From positions 20,339,350 through 20,403,349 of the forward strand of contig OY987271.1 in NCBI GenBank assembly GCA_963920665.1: DNA of 64,000 nucleotides. The letters run 5' to 3'. A program made the translations under genes and the position numbers. The DNA comes from Straminergon stramineum (taxonomy: Eukaryota > Streptophyta > Bryopsida > Hypnales > Calliergonaceae). Under the pieces are notes generated by a model. The model saw only the letters and a program-made list of their open reading frames with translations, was not told where the DNA came from and searched no databases. How positions within the stretch are numbered: the stretch's first letter is position 1; each line of letters opens with the position of its first letter. Positions 23,861 through 36,494 of this stretch are shown in pieces.

Positions 23861-26455
23861 ATTCAAGAATCATGATCTTACAAATGAATTGGTAAGGTGT
23901 TTTATATTGAAATTTTAGGAGAGTGTATTCTAACAAGCTAACTAAACAATCCTATGGTTGGATTTGTTAAAAAATAAATATACATAAAAATATTAGCTTT
24001 GCTTTGGAGACTAGTATTTTGAAGTAGTTTAGGGTATGTGAACATGAAAAAACTTTAGGGATTAATCTATGACAACGATATTCCTTATTGACAATATTGC
24101 AAGCAATGGATATGTTTACCAAGTCATAAATTTGATTGTTTTGATGATTTCATGACTTATCTAAAATCGTTCAAATAATTTGGGATTCTATTGACTATAG
24201 TAATAAGTTGTTGTACTTATCCATTTTTTTTTGGTTTTTTGACACAAGCGAAAGCTTTCATAACATTGTTAAGCAAAGTTGGGGGTTTCCCTTTTACTAC
24301 CTTGAATCTAGGAATTTGACTCAATGTTTTCATTGGTTGACTACCTCAGAACCCATCAAGTGCATTGTAGAATGGAAGGATTCAACCATTGGGCATTGGG
24401 AATGAAATGGAAGTTACAACATAAAGTATCTGTCACAATCTGTGTAGAGGGGAGATACCTTCTGACAAGGGGAAGCCACCTAAGGGTATTATGCAATGTT
24501 ATGTTATTTTACTACAAGAAGGAACAAACTGTCAAGCAGACAAACTACTAAGCAAAGAGCGTCAAAAAAAATTTCTTCTTTTTTTAACCTACCAAAATGT
24601 TCATAAAAAATTATAGATCTATCAAACCCAAAGATCAAGTGGTAGTTGTTCAAAAGTGCAGGTAACCTTCATGTTGTTTGTAATCCATGTTTGAGGGAAA
24701 ACTATGTTTGACCTCATATTGAAAGAATCACTACACTAAGTAGTAAAATTAGGTTGCCTTACCCCAAGAAAGTTACTTTACAAGCCATCAAAGTCAACAA
24801 AAACTTCTAAAAATATTTCCATTTGTACACATGGAGGTTCATGAGTCCCAAATATGGTGATATGAAATTCAAAAGTAGTTCATTCTCGTACAGTAACTGT
24901 AAATATTTATTTAGTGTCAAATGTCAAGAAATTAGTGAGGGACAACCTAATTTCACTATTCAGTGTAATTTGCGGAAACAAACATTCAATTGAAGAGTCA
25001 TACACTGGGGTAGGGTGACTTGGGTCCATGACTCCATGTACTGAACAGTACAGGAACAAGTTCAGTAAGTTACAGTACAGTAGTGTACAATAGTGAGCTG
25101 CCAATGCTTGACTTCAGAGATGCCAAACCAATTTGTAATAAAAGTAATATAGAAGTATGGAATCTTGACATGTGATCAGAGGTTTCATTGACTTCCTGTT
25201 TGAAGTAATCGAGAAAAAAAAGGCGTAGAGTCCATGTGCGGGATTCCTGGCAGAAGAAATCTGTTTACACTTGAGTTGCACAAAAGTATTGTCGCATGTG
25301 CCGCTGACTGAGTGACCTGTTTTCAACTTCAATGATCATCGTCCTCTGAATCTGTTACATACCCAAATGACACTGCTCTCAGAATCATGGAGAAAGAAAG
25401 AGTTTGAACGCACTCTAATTTCAAGTGGGCATTTCTTCCAGAGACCCAAAAACAATGCTTACATCACAAGTTTGCAAGCATTATCAGACATGATGCTAAG
25501 TGGTCCTACTCAAATCAAGAAGAAAGAAGAAAGCATAAGAAGAAAGTGTAGATCTCTACTTTTTGATAGATCCAAGGGGTAGAATGAGTAACAAGATTAT
25601 GAAGCATAATCTTCTAAAGTAACTAGACCCCATTCCTCACCCTTGACCCAATCTCAAGCCTTACTTTTGGATCTATTTCTAAACTATTTATAATTTAATT
25701 AAAGTACTCACCTGTTGAGATATTGACGGACTCTCATTCTTTCGATTCCTACTTTTAGAAGAACGATTTTTAACAAGTCTAGAGACACTAATAGGGTGTC
25801 CATTGCCCTTTCACTTTAAATATTCATAGATTTAAAAAAAATATATAAAGATTAAAAAATTTCCACTAGATATTTCTTCAAAAGTCTAAACAACATAAAT
25901 TAATCAAATATGACTCTTCATAACAAAAGGGGGACAACTTCTTTAAGGATCATGAATGGATCTCACTACCTTAGCTAAAGAAACAATGCCATAGTGCATT
26001 TAATACTAGACTAAGTAGGAAGAGAAATAAATCCAATCATTTTTCTTGGATGGGATAAATTAACAATCCATTGATCCTAAGTCCCACAATATCTTTAGAC
26101 TTGGTATTATGGACTAGGTAATGTGAAAGTAGAGTCATATTGTGAGAAGTAACATGGTAAGAGGCAGAATATGTTATTCCCATAATAAGAATGTACTTTC
26201 AACTTTCGAAATATATTTTCAATGATTGGACCTTGTTCAATCATGCTCTAAAGAAACCTCATGTTATGAAATAACATACATTTCCTTATCATTAGTGATT
26301 TTGAATTCCCTAAACCTACTCCCCTATACCGAATTGGGCCCTCCTTCTCTAAATATTTAAGAATGCAATATCCTAATGGATGATTTTCTCCCCTCTCCAA
26401 ATGAAATACATCCAAATAGGAATAGAAAGCATCCCTAGTGGGGATGCTCTTATGC
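23861..26455. other. Intergenic with low-copy section at about 24860-25620
   Basis: Mostly AT-rich. The section 24860-25620 is nearer to balanced composition and contains overlapping frames on both strands (for example 25332-25114 minus, 25367-25582 plus). None has a motif I recognise. It may hold an unrecognised exon. Confidence 0.3.
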
Positions 26456-26459
26456 CATG

Positions 26460-26690
26460 TAATAACCCTCTCACCACCTTCTGGAGGTCAAGATGAGTTG
26501 GTCCCCTCGCTTGGCCCTTCCAAACATTTTAGGGATGCAATTAAAAAAAAAGCTCCCCATTTGGTGCTTGATTAATTTACCTTCCACACCTCCCCTCGCT
26601 AATTTGGGGGCTCTGATTCCAAATATGAATTCGAAATTTGCAAATCTTATCATGCGTGGAAAATAAAAAATTTCTTGAGGGGATAAAGTT
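26460..26690. repeat. Repeat E (conserved short reading frame), copy 2
   Basis: The minus-strand frame from 26653 reads MIRFANFEFIFGIRAPKL and then GKLIKHQMGSFFF, matching copies 1 and 3 in frame. It lies just downstream of the ceramide synthase gene. Confidence 0.55.
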
Positions 26691-26942
26691 GATTACGGAC
26701 GAATCTCATGAGGTTACGGACGAACTACTGTCCTCGAGGATGAAACCCGGTCAGGTCAAGTGATGCACTCAATCAGAGCTGGTTTGATGGACTATTTCTG
26801 TATGTGGTCATATAGCTCCGAAGCACATAACGAAGTTGGAGAGTTATGCCAAAACAATTTTGGTTTGATACGAAAAGGTTGAAAAAGCTAAAGAAAAAGT
26901 GGAAGCTTGACTGTGTAGGATTCTGCTCAGCTATGGAATGTG

Positions 26943-27082
26943 GATCGTCAATTTTGTTGACAAATAATCTAAAAACATTTGCTCTGTAAACTAGGAGGAT
27001 AGGCATAGATTTTCCTTTCCAGACTGCGCGTCCGGAAAAGTGCCAAAGTAGTGGAATACTACCAATTTATCGAAATTGATCT
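26943..27082. mobile_element. Degraded relative of the 4-bp-TSD element in the ceramide synthase 3' region
   Basis: GTGCCAAAGTAGTGGAATA and the following CCAATTTATCGAAATTGATC correspond to the right end of the element at 23034-23363. The left part (ATCGTCAATTTTGTTGAC at about 26944) may be the other end, but the interior is too short and diverged to be sure. Confidence 0.4.
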
Positions 27083-27155
27083 TAACTGTGCACCAACTCA
27101 TGATCTCTTTCCACTTCAAATTTTTGCCCGAGAAAAGGAAAGGAAGATCATTCAT

Positions 27156-30100
27156 TCAGCAAATTAAAGGGTCAGACAGACCTGATCGGACATCATCGCT
27201 GACTTTGCCCGAGTTTTGGAACAGCTTCACCAGCATGCGACAGATGAGAATCCACCAATAGATATGCAAAATGAACAGCATGATCAGAAGAGTGTTCTGA
27301 AAGTAATACTGGTTGAACTCTTTTCTCCCACCCAGGTCCAGGTATTGCGCCACCTCAATGCTGCCAAGGCCCACCGAAATTCTTCACGTCAACAACACTC
27401 GGACCTAGGTGGAAGCCGTAAGTTAAATCTCTCCAATCATGAAGCAAAACAAAGATCAATTGAAGTATAAAGAGGAAGGCTTCAATCTAAATGTGACCTC
27501 TAGAACCATCGACAGTGATTCTGGAACTACATCTTGAATATTATCATTGACTGTTTGTTGTAGCACGTGTATCACACATTCAAAATAAGTTATGCTATAT
27601 ACGTTTTGGTTGTGCTACTCAAACCTCTTTAGTTTAACCTTCTATGGGGAGGAACATCCTGCTCAGAGTGGCACTATTGTGGACTATTCATAGCACATTA
27701 TTGAGCACACAATGAAAGTCATTTCTGGTGGACGTGAGCAATACTCCCTCTCCACGAAAAACATTCGAATCGGAAATAGTGCATGTACCACTAAAACTGC
27801 TCCATTTATTGATTCTGATCGTAGCTATAGTCGAGCAAGCATTGTGAAATTTTTAGAATTGTAGGAATTATTTGAATTCCACTTTGCTTGACCAATGATC
27901 AAAATCAATAAATGGAAAGGTTTAGTGGTAAATGCACTACATCTGATTCAGAGGTTTGTAGTGGGAAGGAGGGAATAGTATTTTTGCAATGATCTAGTGC
28001 TCCAAACAATACAAAAAGGAGAGATGGATACAAAGACAACATTGGTGTCACACTCAAATCTCTTTGATACGGCGTAAAGGTATGTGCATCCAAAAAATCG
28101 CCCCCTAAAATGTACAAATAAATGCATTTCGAGTGACGATTTTAGGTACACACACTGCGGAGGAGAGCCATGCACACTTGTGGCACTAACTTATTGTTGA
28201 CAATTCTTACTTAGAGTCTACCTCCAAAACAAGGCAACAAGCTAGTGTAAACCTCACTACCCATGCCCCGAGGTATGAGTGGTCGAATTGCACCCAACAG
28301 ACTCTCCATTGGCACGGCGTTCTGAGGACCAACGTTTTGATTATTGACTATTTGTATCACTTTGCACACATTGAAAGTTCTTATTTTGAAGGGAGGAGAG
28401 AGTTCACTTTAGTTTATCAATAACTTAAAGCTTCCCTTGTATTGTACTGACCTGATGCTCCAGATAATCCAGAAGGGGAAGATGATGAGCCTGAGGATGA
28501 ACCACGAGAGTACGAAAAAGCCAAACAACACGCTGGCGCCCATTTCCCGGGCCGAGTACTTGCACAGCTTGGCCCCCTCCAAGAAAACGTCACTCACGTC
28601 ATGGACGAGCAGGGTGCTGACCCCAGCCCTGTAGGATCTGCAAGCAAGCACTCACCAAGCATTCAGTTGTTGCAATAATGATAGGTAAAAAAACAAAAAC
28701 TATCTTCAAAGAAGAAAAAAAAATCATACAATGACACATAACATAATAGAAAAAGTAGTGAGTGCCAAAAGCATGTGTCCCATTTTTTTAGTTTGGGGAA
28801 AACAACAACAACAAAGGCTCTGTGAGCAGCATTCCCTTCTCTGGCTCATTCAGAACGTTTGATCCAAATTGGGACAGTGTCAAGTCTTGAGGAGCACTAA
28901 TTGGTTTTCTTTTGTAGTTTAATAATAATTGTTAATCGAAAAGCGTTGGGGTGGGTGGGTACGAGTGTTATTGGCGTCCAGAAGAGCTGCAAAGCACAGC
29001 CCTTCGATGCATTTCAGTGGGATTCAAATTGAACTCTATGTTTTTTCTCTTTGAAAACAGACTGTGCTCGTTAAGAAACAAAGAGGGAAAAACAATCAGT
29101 CCGGCTCACAAGGGCGAGACCAGGGAACTGAGAAAGAAAGATGCCAACTAGGAGAGTGAAGAAATTGAACTGTATTTTGATCTCTCGCTCAATACACTTG
29201 GTTTTGTTTTTTTAAAAGCATAAAAAACATCACTAGTAGAAAGCTGGTTTGGGAGCAGATGTGAGAGCAGCACAGCTTGTTGCCCATCCAGCTTGTTGCC
29301 CGTATGGCACTAAGTTTTGGTGCTCCAAGACCAACTTTCTACTAGTGCACAAGTATTGGTGTCTTCTTGTTTGAGTTTTGTTGTTGTCTAAAAGTGCAAA
29401 AAAGTTTGCCAATTACTTATCATGAAAGAATTTTTCACTTTCTGGTGTTTTAACTTAGTTTTCTATGGAAGCAACATGCATGTTACCAATTAATTTGCAC
29501 ACATCGTCTCATTTTTGTAACTCTATCACCTATATTTGAGACCTATACTGATTGTTTTTGTTGTTTTCATAAATTTTCCTATTTAACCCATAACTGCTCA
29601 ACCTTTTCAAGCTTCTTGGAATTTTTTCTAAATTGAACAAAAAGCCAACATTTTGATAAGTTCTATCAATTTTTTTGATTTGTAACCATACAGATTCAAA
29701 CAAGACATGTTATAGATCACATGGGAAAAGAAAACACAACAATATCACTTATGGATTGAAAGCTTATAATGTTTGATCCTGAGAGTGTTAAATCTGTGAA
29801 AGTGATTTGAAGTCTTTCAATCCTCTTTCCACATTTCAAATTTAAAAATTGGTCACCAGAGGAATATGAGGTTGATGGGAAAAACATGCAAAATCCAATC
29901 AATTTATTGCTTCTCAAAATTCTACTCTACAATTTTTTCAAATGAATTTCTAATCTAATTTTTTCTCCACAACAGCTAGTGTATTTAAGGCTCATGAATT
30001 TCCGAGAGCCCTCAACTAGAGAAAATCAAGCCATCTACCATAGACACCCTTGCACAAAATCTTGAATAGCTAGGGAAATTGTAATCATTCATTTTTTATG

Positions 30101-31585
30101 CTAAAATTAGACTTCAAAATTTTTTTGGCCTAAACATAAAACTATATCTTGGTAAGGTTTTATTCAACTTCAAAATTTTGTCAATACCAAAATTTGATGC
30201 TTTGGGCATTTCGGGGTTAATCCCATACGGTCACTTTTTATTAAAAGAAGAGTAATTATTGCACCATACCCGTCAATGTAGGAGAACACCATGAGGCTGA
30301 TAGTGATGATATGGTGGGTCATCATGACTCCATAATCTTTTCTCCGCGTTTCCCAAACTACCAAGGCAGCAATGCTGTAGACATAGAAACCACATTGGAG
30401 CGCGTACAGCACCTTCAGCTTGAACCTGCATCCATTTGTCGGTGTATTGAATCCAAACCTCTTCAATTTGCTTCAATCCTCAGACTAAAAATGAAGAAAA
30501 ACTGACAGTGATACATTCAGAACTCAAAATAAGGTAGTCTGCTCTTAAAACGACCTTTCAAGAGCTGATTGCATTTGGGGTGAAGCTAAATCCAAATCTT
30601 GAAGGTCGAAAATGTTATGGCACGTACTTTCTTCAATGTGTATTCCATCAGGTGAATTTTTCAATTTCAAAGTGTCCAAACAAAAAAGATCATGTTTTCT
30701 TTTAAAGTTGATAGGTGATGGATACCAACTTTTAAAATTTCACAATGTAGGACATTGTTTTGTCTTTTTATTGGCATATTATGTTACCTTCCTTGATGCT
30801 ATCACTAATGATATATTCATTTCTATTTCAATAAACTCGAAAGCAAACTACTTTTGACCACTTTGGGTTAACGAGTGAAGATGGAGGCAGGGTTGATTAT
30901 TAGTACTTGATGGTATGATTGGGCCATCCAATCCAAAAATGTGCGGTTTTCCCAAACCAAGGCTCATCAAAGGCACAAGCGAAAAGTATGGTCAAGGAGC
31001 AAAGGTAGTAGGTCAGCTTCCAAGCAGACTCTGTAAACTTGGACACTTTCTTCTCACCCGCCTCTTGCATTCGTCTCTTTAGAAATTTTTGCCCGTTGGG
31101 AAATATGGCTCGCCTCGCTGATCTCTGCAACCAACATTCCTCTCGTTTCAGTAATTAGAAGAACAATGTCGTAAATTTTCCACCCACATGAATGAAGAGC
31201 CTAATGGGGGTGGTTTTATTCACCATACAAAATGGACACACAAGTAGCAAAATCCAACCCTAGGCACTTTGTCAAAGTATTAAACACTTGACAAATGATA
31301 AAGAACTAGTAATTTCAGTGATCATATAAAGATTCTCATAGCATTACTAGCTTGTATTCATGGGGGTATCCTTGGTGAATAGTGTAGTTGAGACAAGTGT
31401 CCCATGTTGTGCCCCATGTTGGTACCCATTTACTGCGGTATGAAATGTACCTCAAAGATGAAGCAATCCAGGACGAGGCGTGCAACAGGGAACACAGAGG
31501 CAAAGAATAAGGCCATCAGATAGTCTCGCACATGCGGTGGAGCTTCCTGCTCCCAAGTCGACGCTCTCTGGGACTCCATTATCAT
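27156..31585 (-). CDS. LOH: LAG1/LOH-type ceramide synthase (TLC domain), five coding exons
   Basis: Coding exons on the minus strand: 31585-31451, 31124-30907, 30425-30270, 28637-28452, 27360-27156 (stop 27158-27156). All introns are GT-AG and phases join, giving 299 residues; plant LOH proteins are about 300-310. Known reaction: N-acylation of a sphingoid base with acyl-CoA to (dihydro)ceramide, in the ER membrane. Seen in the protein: an N-terminal hydrophobic segment (DYLMALFFASVFPVARLVLD), the ESAWK and EPWF motifs, then the Lag1p motif with WETRRKDYG, the catalytic-type MTHHIIT pair of histidines and HDVSDVFLE with its two aspartates, and the later HIYWWILICRMLVK membrane helix. ATG at 31585 was chosen because homologues begin shortly before WEQE; a second in-frame ATG is at 31579. 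A 5' UTR intron is possible (donor near 32296, acceptor TTTTGCAG ending at 31733). Introns 3 (1632 bp) and 4 (1091 bp) carry transposon insertions. The C-terminus departs from the family after DDVRS (see findings). Confidence 0.95.
27742..27980. mobile_element. Stowaway-type MITE in ceramide synthase intron 4
   Basis: The left end after TA (27742-27743) is CTCCCTCTCCACGAAAAA and the right end is GAAGGAGGGAATAGTA; Stowaway elements classically begin CTCCCTCCGT beside a TA duplication. The arms stay complementary for about 80 bases (ACCACTAAA and CCATTTATTGATT are mirrored), so it folds back on itself. Confidence 0.8.
29587..30216. mobile_element. TTAA-flanked element in ceramide synthase intron 3
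   Basis: TTAA at 29583-29586 and 30217-30220. Ends CCCATAACTGC and, inverted, CCCCGAAATGC, 8 of 11 matching. 630 bp of AT-rich non-coding DNA within the 1632-bp intron. It explains much of that intron's length. Confidence 0.55.
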
Positions 31586-32815
31586 GGCACTCTTTCTTTC
31601 CCTCCTTCCCAAAATTTTGAACAAAATATCTTCTCTTTCCTCAGACTGTGATCTTGTTACTGGGGCTCTCCAAAATTTAGGGCTAGTTAACAATCCTTGG
31701 TCACATGGAGAGTAGTGTGTCGGCTCATATAGCTGCAAAATCACTCTGAATTCAGTGCTCCTTTGCGATTATTGTGAAGGAGAAAAAAACCCTGAAAAAA
31801 ACTCATAAAAATTCCATTGCATGCAGAAGAAACAACTGACCACCTTCGATCTTGCCAGCTATGGATCCCAAATGAAGACCACCTGAACCCTAAACTGCAA
31901 CTTCTTGGCAAAGCAGGCAATTTTTTCATGGAAGTTGATGGATTTGACGAGCACCTTTTGAAAAGACCTACTAACGTGAAGGTTCCCCATGGCAACAACG
32001 CATAGATATCTGCCCAAGTGTTCCTAACAAAAGACGAGTATTCCTAAAATTCTTGAACAGTGCCTACAAATTGATGAAGAGTATTGAATAAGAAGATGCA
32101 GACCAACTAAACATGTGCTGCACTGGTCGTCTACCAAATAAAGTTGAACCTCTGTAAGTTTTCCATACCATATCCAAATAACGCATTCCTTCCAGCGTTG
32201 GAATGCTCTTTCATTTTCCTAACAAGAACCTATTCATTTTAATAACAGCCTAACAGCTAACAGTGGCGATTCTGAAAGAATATAGGCAAGTCGTACCTGG
32301 AAAGAACCTTGGGTTCTTGTATGCAAAAATACTCTGTTCTCCAGCCGATAATCAACCTCCCTGTGATCAATGTCATATGATTGGCAGCTGCAGTGTACTT
32401 TAATCAAAACAACAAACAAGCAGCTACACAACCAATGGCTTTATCCTTGCAGCATTGTAACAGGGTTAGGCCTACTCAAACTTCCTTCACGTTCACCACA
32501 GATGAAACTTCTGTCAACGCAACGCAAAGACTCCTCTCCTCTCCATCGGCCCAGAGCCAACAAGATGAATGCAAAAAACTCTGCAAGATAGGGATACACA
32601 CTCAATGAGCTCTCTCTTTCCTTGGACAGATAGGGAGTCACAGAGATCAGTGGAAATCTTGGTGGGAAAATCTCAAGGAACAATTGGAAGCCAAGTTCCA
32701 CCGTTGTTGTAACAGAAAACAAGAAGAAGGCGCGCGATTGATTGCAGGTGATCATCGTTCCAGAAAATTTGCCGTTACTTGAGAACGGCAGACCCTGTGT
32801 TCCTGTCATTAGGAC
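31586..32815 (-). promoter_or_regulatory. Probable 5' UTR and promoter region of the ceramide synthase gene
   Basis: Low-copy sequence of balanced composition upstream of the LOH start. A splice acceptor (TTTTGCAG, ending at 31733) lies 150 bases above the ATG, and a good donor (CCAG|GTACGA, at 32297/32296) lies further up, so a spliced untranslated leader is plausible. Several open frames occur here (for example 32809-32441, minus, 122 codons from an ATG), but none resembles a known protein and all are read here as leader or chance. Inference only; cDNA would settle it. Confidence 0.35.
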
Positions 32816-32940
32816 AGGGCTAACGCAAACATGGACTCGTTGACCTCTTTAATACCACCTTCTGTAATAGCACATTCTTAACTGCAGAGAACAAAACTCG
32901 GTTCAAAACTCCCCACTCAGGTAACCCATGTGACCGTGTA

Positions 32941-33434
32941 AGGTAAAACAGCCCATTGTGGTCAGAATTAGCAGTCTGTACTCATGCCATTGCTGAATTT
33001 TTATAATTTTTTTTCCACTTAAGGACAAGTGTGAGAAACAGTGAGAGCATTTGAAACGATATTTTTTTGACAAAGTATGAATTTGCTATGAATTTTGGAA
33101 GTATTCAGCCCATTGCGGCCCAAAAGGGTCTCTAGACTACCCCAGAACCAACAAAATTGGTATCCATGATGCTCATCTTACACACCTAATGCAATCACAA
33201 TAATTTCTAACATGGAAGGCCTACAAAAGTCACTTCCTACAATGAAATTACACTGAAAAGTTAGAAGTTCCTAATGCAATCACTAATCATTCCATTACTG
33301 TTAGTCAAGACATTGATTGTGGCCCAAATCTCATTCACTAATAAAACCCATGATGGGTTTTGAAAAAACCACAATGGGACCATTCCCTAGGTGTCCACTA
33401 TGGGCTCTTTTGACCACAATGGGTTGTTCTACCT
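32941..33434. mobile_element. MITE family M, copy 2
   Basis: Left end AGGTAAAACAGCCCATTGTG after TA at 32939-32940; inverted right end AGGTAGAACAACCCATTGTG. The right flank is TG, one base from TA. It aligns over its full length with 52121-52614. It lies just upstream of the ceramide synthase leader. Confidence 0.75.
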
Positions 33435-33449
33435 TGGTCAAATTTGAAA

Positions 33450-33880
33450 GTCCCTCACTCTCTATCCTCCATTTCTTTGCTATTTATAAATGAATTTTTT
33501 GCCTTTTATTTTTCAAAGAAGAAATCACATGTCTGACAAATGTCATAAAATTCTCAAAAAAAAATTGTGAAAATTTTAAATTACCATGAATTTTCAAAGA
33601 AAAATGAAGAAAATTCATATTGAATGCAAATCATGCTCAAAAAATCAAAAAATTTCAAAAATAGAAGTATAGTACAATATAGAACATTGAAGTGTAAAAA
33701 GAAAGTTCCATGTCACTCCATAATTTGAAATGTGGTTATAGATCCTCAACTTCTTACTTCAATGAAATGCTTATTTTTAGGAATTTTCCAAAATTTTCAA
33801 ATGGTGTAGAAACTTCACTTTAAAAGCTTCATTTTATCATTTTTTCCAAAATAAAAAAAAACATTTTGCAAGTCAAAATC
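33450..33880. repeat. Dispersed repeat B, copy 2
   Basis: Aligns with 5510-5900, for example in CACATGTCT, TGGTTATAG and GTAGAAACT blocks. Diverged; ends undefined. Confidence 0.4.
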
Positions 33881-34159
33881 ACATTTTAAGGAAGAAAAAC
33901 TCAAGATATTGAAATACATTGGATAGTGTGCCATTTTTTAATAAACCATCCCATATAAAATAAAATACAACCTAAAATGTCTTGAACCAAAGTCAAGTAT
34001 GTGGATATAGCATCAAAAAAGTTGTACAAAAAAATTAGGATGAAAATCATTCATTCTTCAATATGCACAAAGCTTGCTTGACCATCTAAAGGATAAAAAA
34101 TGTCCACGTCCTTCCAAGAGTTAATGTAGAGGCACCAACTTTTGTCTATTTAAAGCAAT

Positions 34160-34385
34160 TTGCATACCCAAGATGTAGATTAGAAGAAACAAAAGTTCCT
34201 TTGCAATGGCAATACAATTAAAGGTTTAGTGTGAAGTAATAAAAATCAATTAGTTTGAAACAAGTAGGGAGGAATTACCCCAAGTACAGATTAGAAGAAA
34301 CAAAAGTTCATTTTCAAAGGCAATACAATTAAAGGTTCATTTATGAAGTAATAAAAATCAATTAATTTGAACAAGTAGGGAGGAA
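34160..34385. repeat. Tandem duplication, period about 111 bp
   Basis: GATTAGAAGAAACAAAAGTT starts at 34178 and again at 34289; the following GGCAATACAATTAAAGGTT and AAGTAATAAAAATCAATTA are also repeated. Two copies only. Confidence 0.75.
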
Positions 34386-34950
34386 TTTAGAAATTTAGAG
34401 TCAACATAAGAATCCACAAGGCATGCTTTTGTAAGCATGGCTAATACAACTTTTAGTGTAAAAATGAAGTCTCCTTCCTATATGCTATTGTACCAATTAC
34501 CAAGTCAAAGCAAACCTAAAACTAACAATGAAATATTCCTCCAACCAATGTCATTGACTATCAAAAAACATCCAATCCTTAACCCTCACTCATACAAGTA
34601 TGAAAAGCTTGCTTGAAATTTTGTTGAATACAATCTTATACATGCTAAAATTCCATCTAGGAAGTGCATCCACCAAAATTGTTGATATCCTAAACCAACA
34701 TGCTTTAAAGAAGGTGGATTCAAATCCTTAATCCCATATTGTAAATAGAGGTCAAGTGAGGGAAATAGGTGCTTCTATCTCATATTAAAAGAAGTTACAT
34801 AAGTGAATGTCATAGCAAAGAATATGATGAAAGTGAAAATATCTTTTGTCCCAACTTCTTGACTTCATCTCATGTAAGTGCTCATCAATACAACATTTCA
34901 ACCCTCAAAATGTAGAGAGATGTGCACATGGACTCAATTTAGAAGAGGGG

Positions 34951-35080
34951 CCATAATAGGTATACCTACCTTGTACAAGTAGACAATGGCAAGTTATGGG
35001 GGAGTAATTCTTAGGTTTAAGAACTACTCCTCCGTAGCTTGCCATTGTCTACTTGTATAAGATAGGTATACCTATTATGG
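34951..35080. repeat. Long near-perfect hairpin
   Basis: CCATAATAGGTATACCTA at the left end is matched by TAGGTATACCTATTATGG at the right end, and complementarity continues through GACAATGGCAAG / CTTGCCATTGTC to a loop of a few bases at about 35015. The arms are about 62 bases with few mismatches. It could be a fold-back MITE or, if transcribed, a small-RNA precursor. Confidence 0.7.
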
Positions 35081-35209
35081 ACAACCTATTTGTGCATTGT
35101 TTGCACTCTAATATACATTGACAAAACTTTCAATTTTTTAACCATTTATTTAGAATATAATTATTAGAATATCATGGAGTTGAAATATTTACCATATCTT
35201 TCTACAATT

Positions 35210-35480
35210 AGAAAAATGAAAGACCACAATTATATTTCCAAAACTTCCCAATTTTGTGAGATTCCAAGTTAGAGTAGAAACTCAACATCATTAGTAGGCA
35301 TAGATTCACAAAAAATCATTTTTATGGTTCAAATTCACATCAAGAGCAAGGGAGCTTGATATTGCTAGAATACACTACATGGTGGTCCAAAGATTGAACA
35401 CCTTATGTAAAAAATTCAAAATACACCACAATGAAGAAATACCCTACATGAAGGTCAGATTCAATATAAATTAAGTCATT
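35210..35480. repeat. Dispersed repeat B, second segment
   Basis: Aligns with about 5860-6040 (GTAGAAACT, AATTCACATCAAGAG, AGCTT). It may be the remainder of copy 2, separated by the insertions at 33900-35200. Confidence 0.35.
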
Positions 35481-36494
35481 TTTGTAAGTAAGTGCCACAT
35501 GTCATCTTGTGAATGGTTTGGAGTGACATAGACCTCTAAGATTGCAACATAGAACTTCAATTTCAGCACCAGAGTGCTGAATCAGACCTTCACGTTCAGT
35601 ATGCAAATCCATTCACTAAAACTACATTCCAAGCAATTCCACCAAAGAAGGGTTCGATGAAAAAATGTTTTCCCCATCCTATAAAATAGACCTGCCTGAA
35701 ATCATCCAATGGACACAAAACACACTCTCATGCTTAAGTTAAAGAAATTTTGATTGAGTCCAATTTGCATGTCTACATTACAGTACACTAAATTGGGAAA
35801 ATTGGGCTTCTGAATGCACAACTAAAAGCGTTCAGTGTTCAAAGCATGACATGTGGAAGTTGTACAGTGCTTGAGAGATTCTGAAAAAAACACAAAATAC
35901 AGGGAGCATGCAGTCACACCGTCATTATTGAGGTCTGCATGTACTAACCAAAACAATCAAATGTGCAGTGTACTGAAAAGAAAAACTAAATGCCTGCACG
36001 AATTTCAAATTCAACGTGCTCTGGAAAGAAAAGAGCGCTTCCAGGTATGCAATGATGCAACGCAGGACATCATTCATGCTACCACATAAATGAAATTCTG
36101 TGTACAATGAGCAGAGCTTTCACGTGAAAAACATCGAGAGTACGACACATGAATATAACTTCAGAAGTTTCTGACTTTACACTCGGGGTGACATGTGTCT
36201 GCATATGTGAAATAGAGTCAGAGTTCCCTACATGGCCAACAAGCCCCGAGAAAAACTGCAATATCCTGGGTTGCTAAGTGAGATTCCCAGAAATCTTCAG
36301 AGCTTCGTTGGCGGCAATGGTTTCCCCCCTTTGAGAATCCATTCTCAGATTCCTTGTTGTCACAGGGAATCTACTAGGGACGTCAGATGGTTGCAAGTTC
36401 TGCTGGACCTCAGCTACCCCTACCAGCTTATGGTTCACATCATCCTCAAAAATGTTCACCACTGCAGTCCAAGAATGTACATGTCCTCTACACT
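35481..36494. other. Downstream region of the TM9SF gene
   Basis: From about 35850 the composition is balanced and low-copy, fitting a 3' UTR and terminator of the minus-strand TM9SF gene. No exact AATAAA was seen on the minus strand. The open frames here (for example 35853-36089 plus) are unrecognised. Confidence 0.35.

Noticed and set aside
32441..32809. 122-codon minus-strand frame above the ceramide synthase
   Set aside because: It has an ATG but no recognisable motif, and it lies in the probable leader of the gene. Not supported as a protein.
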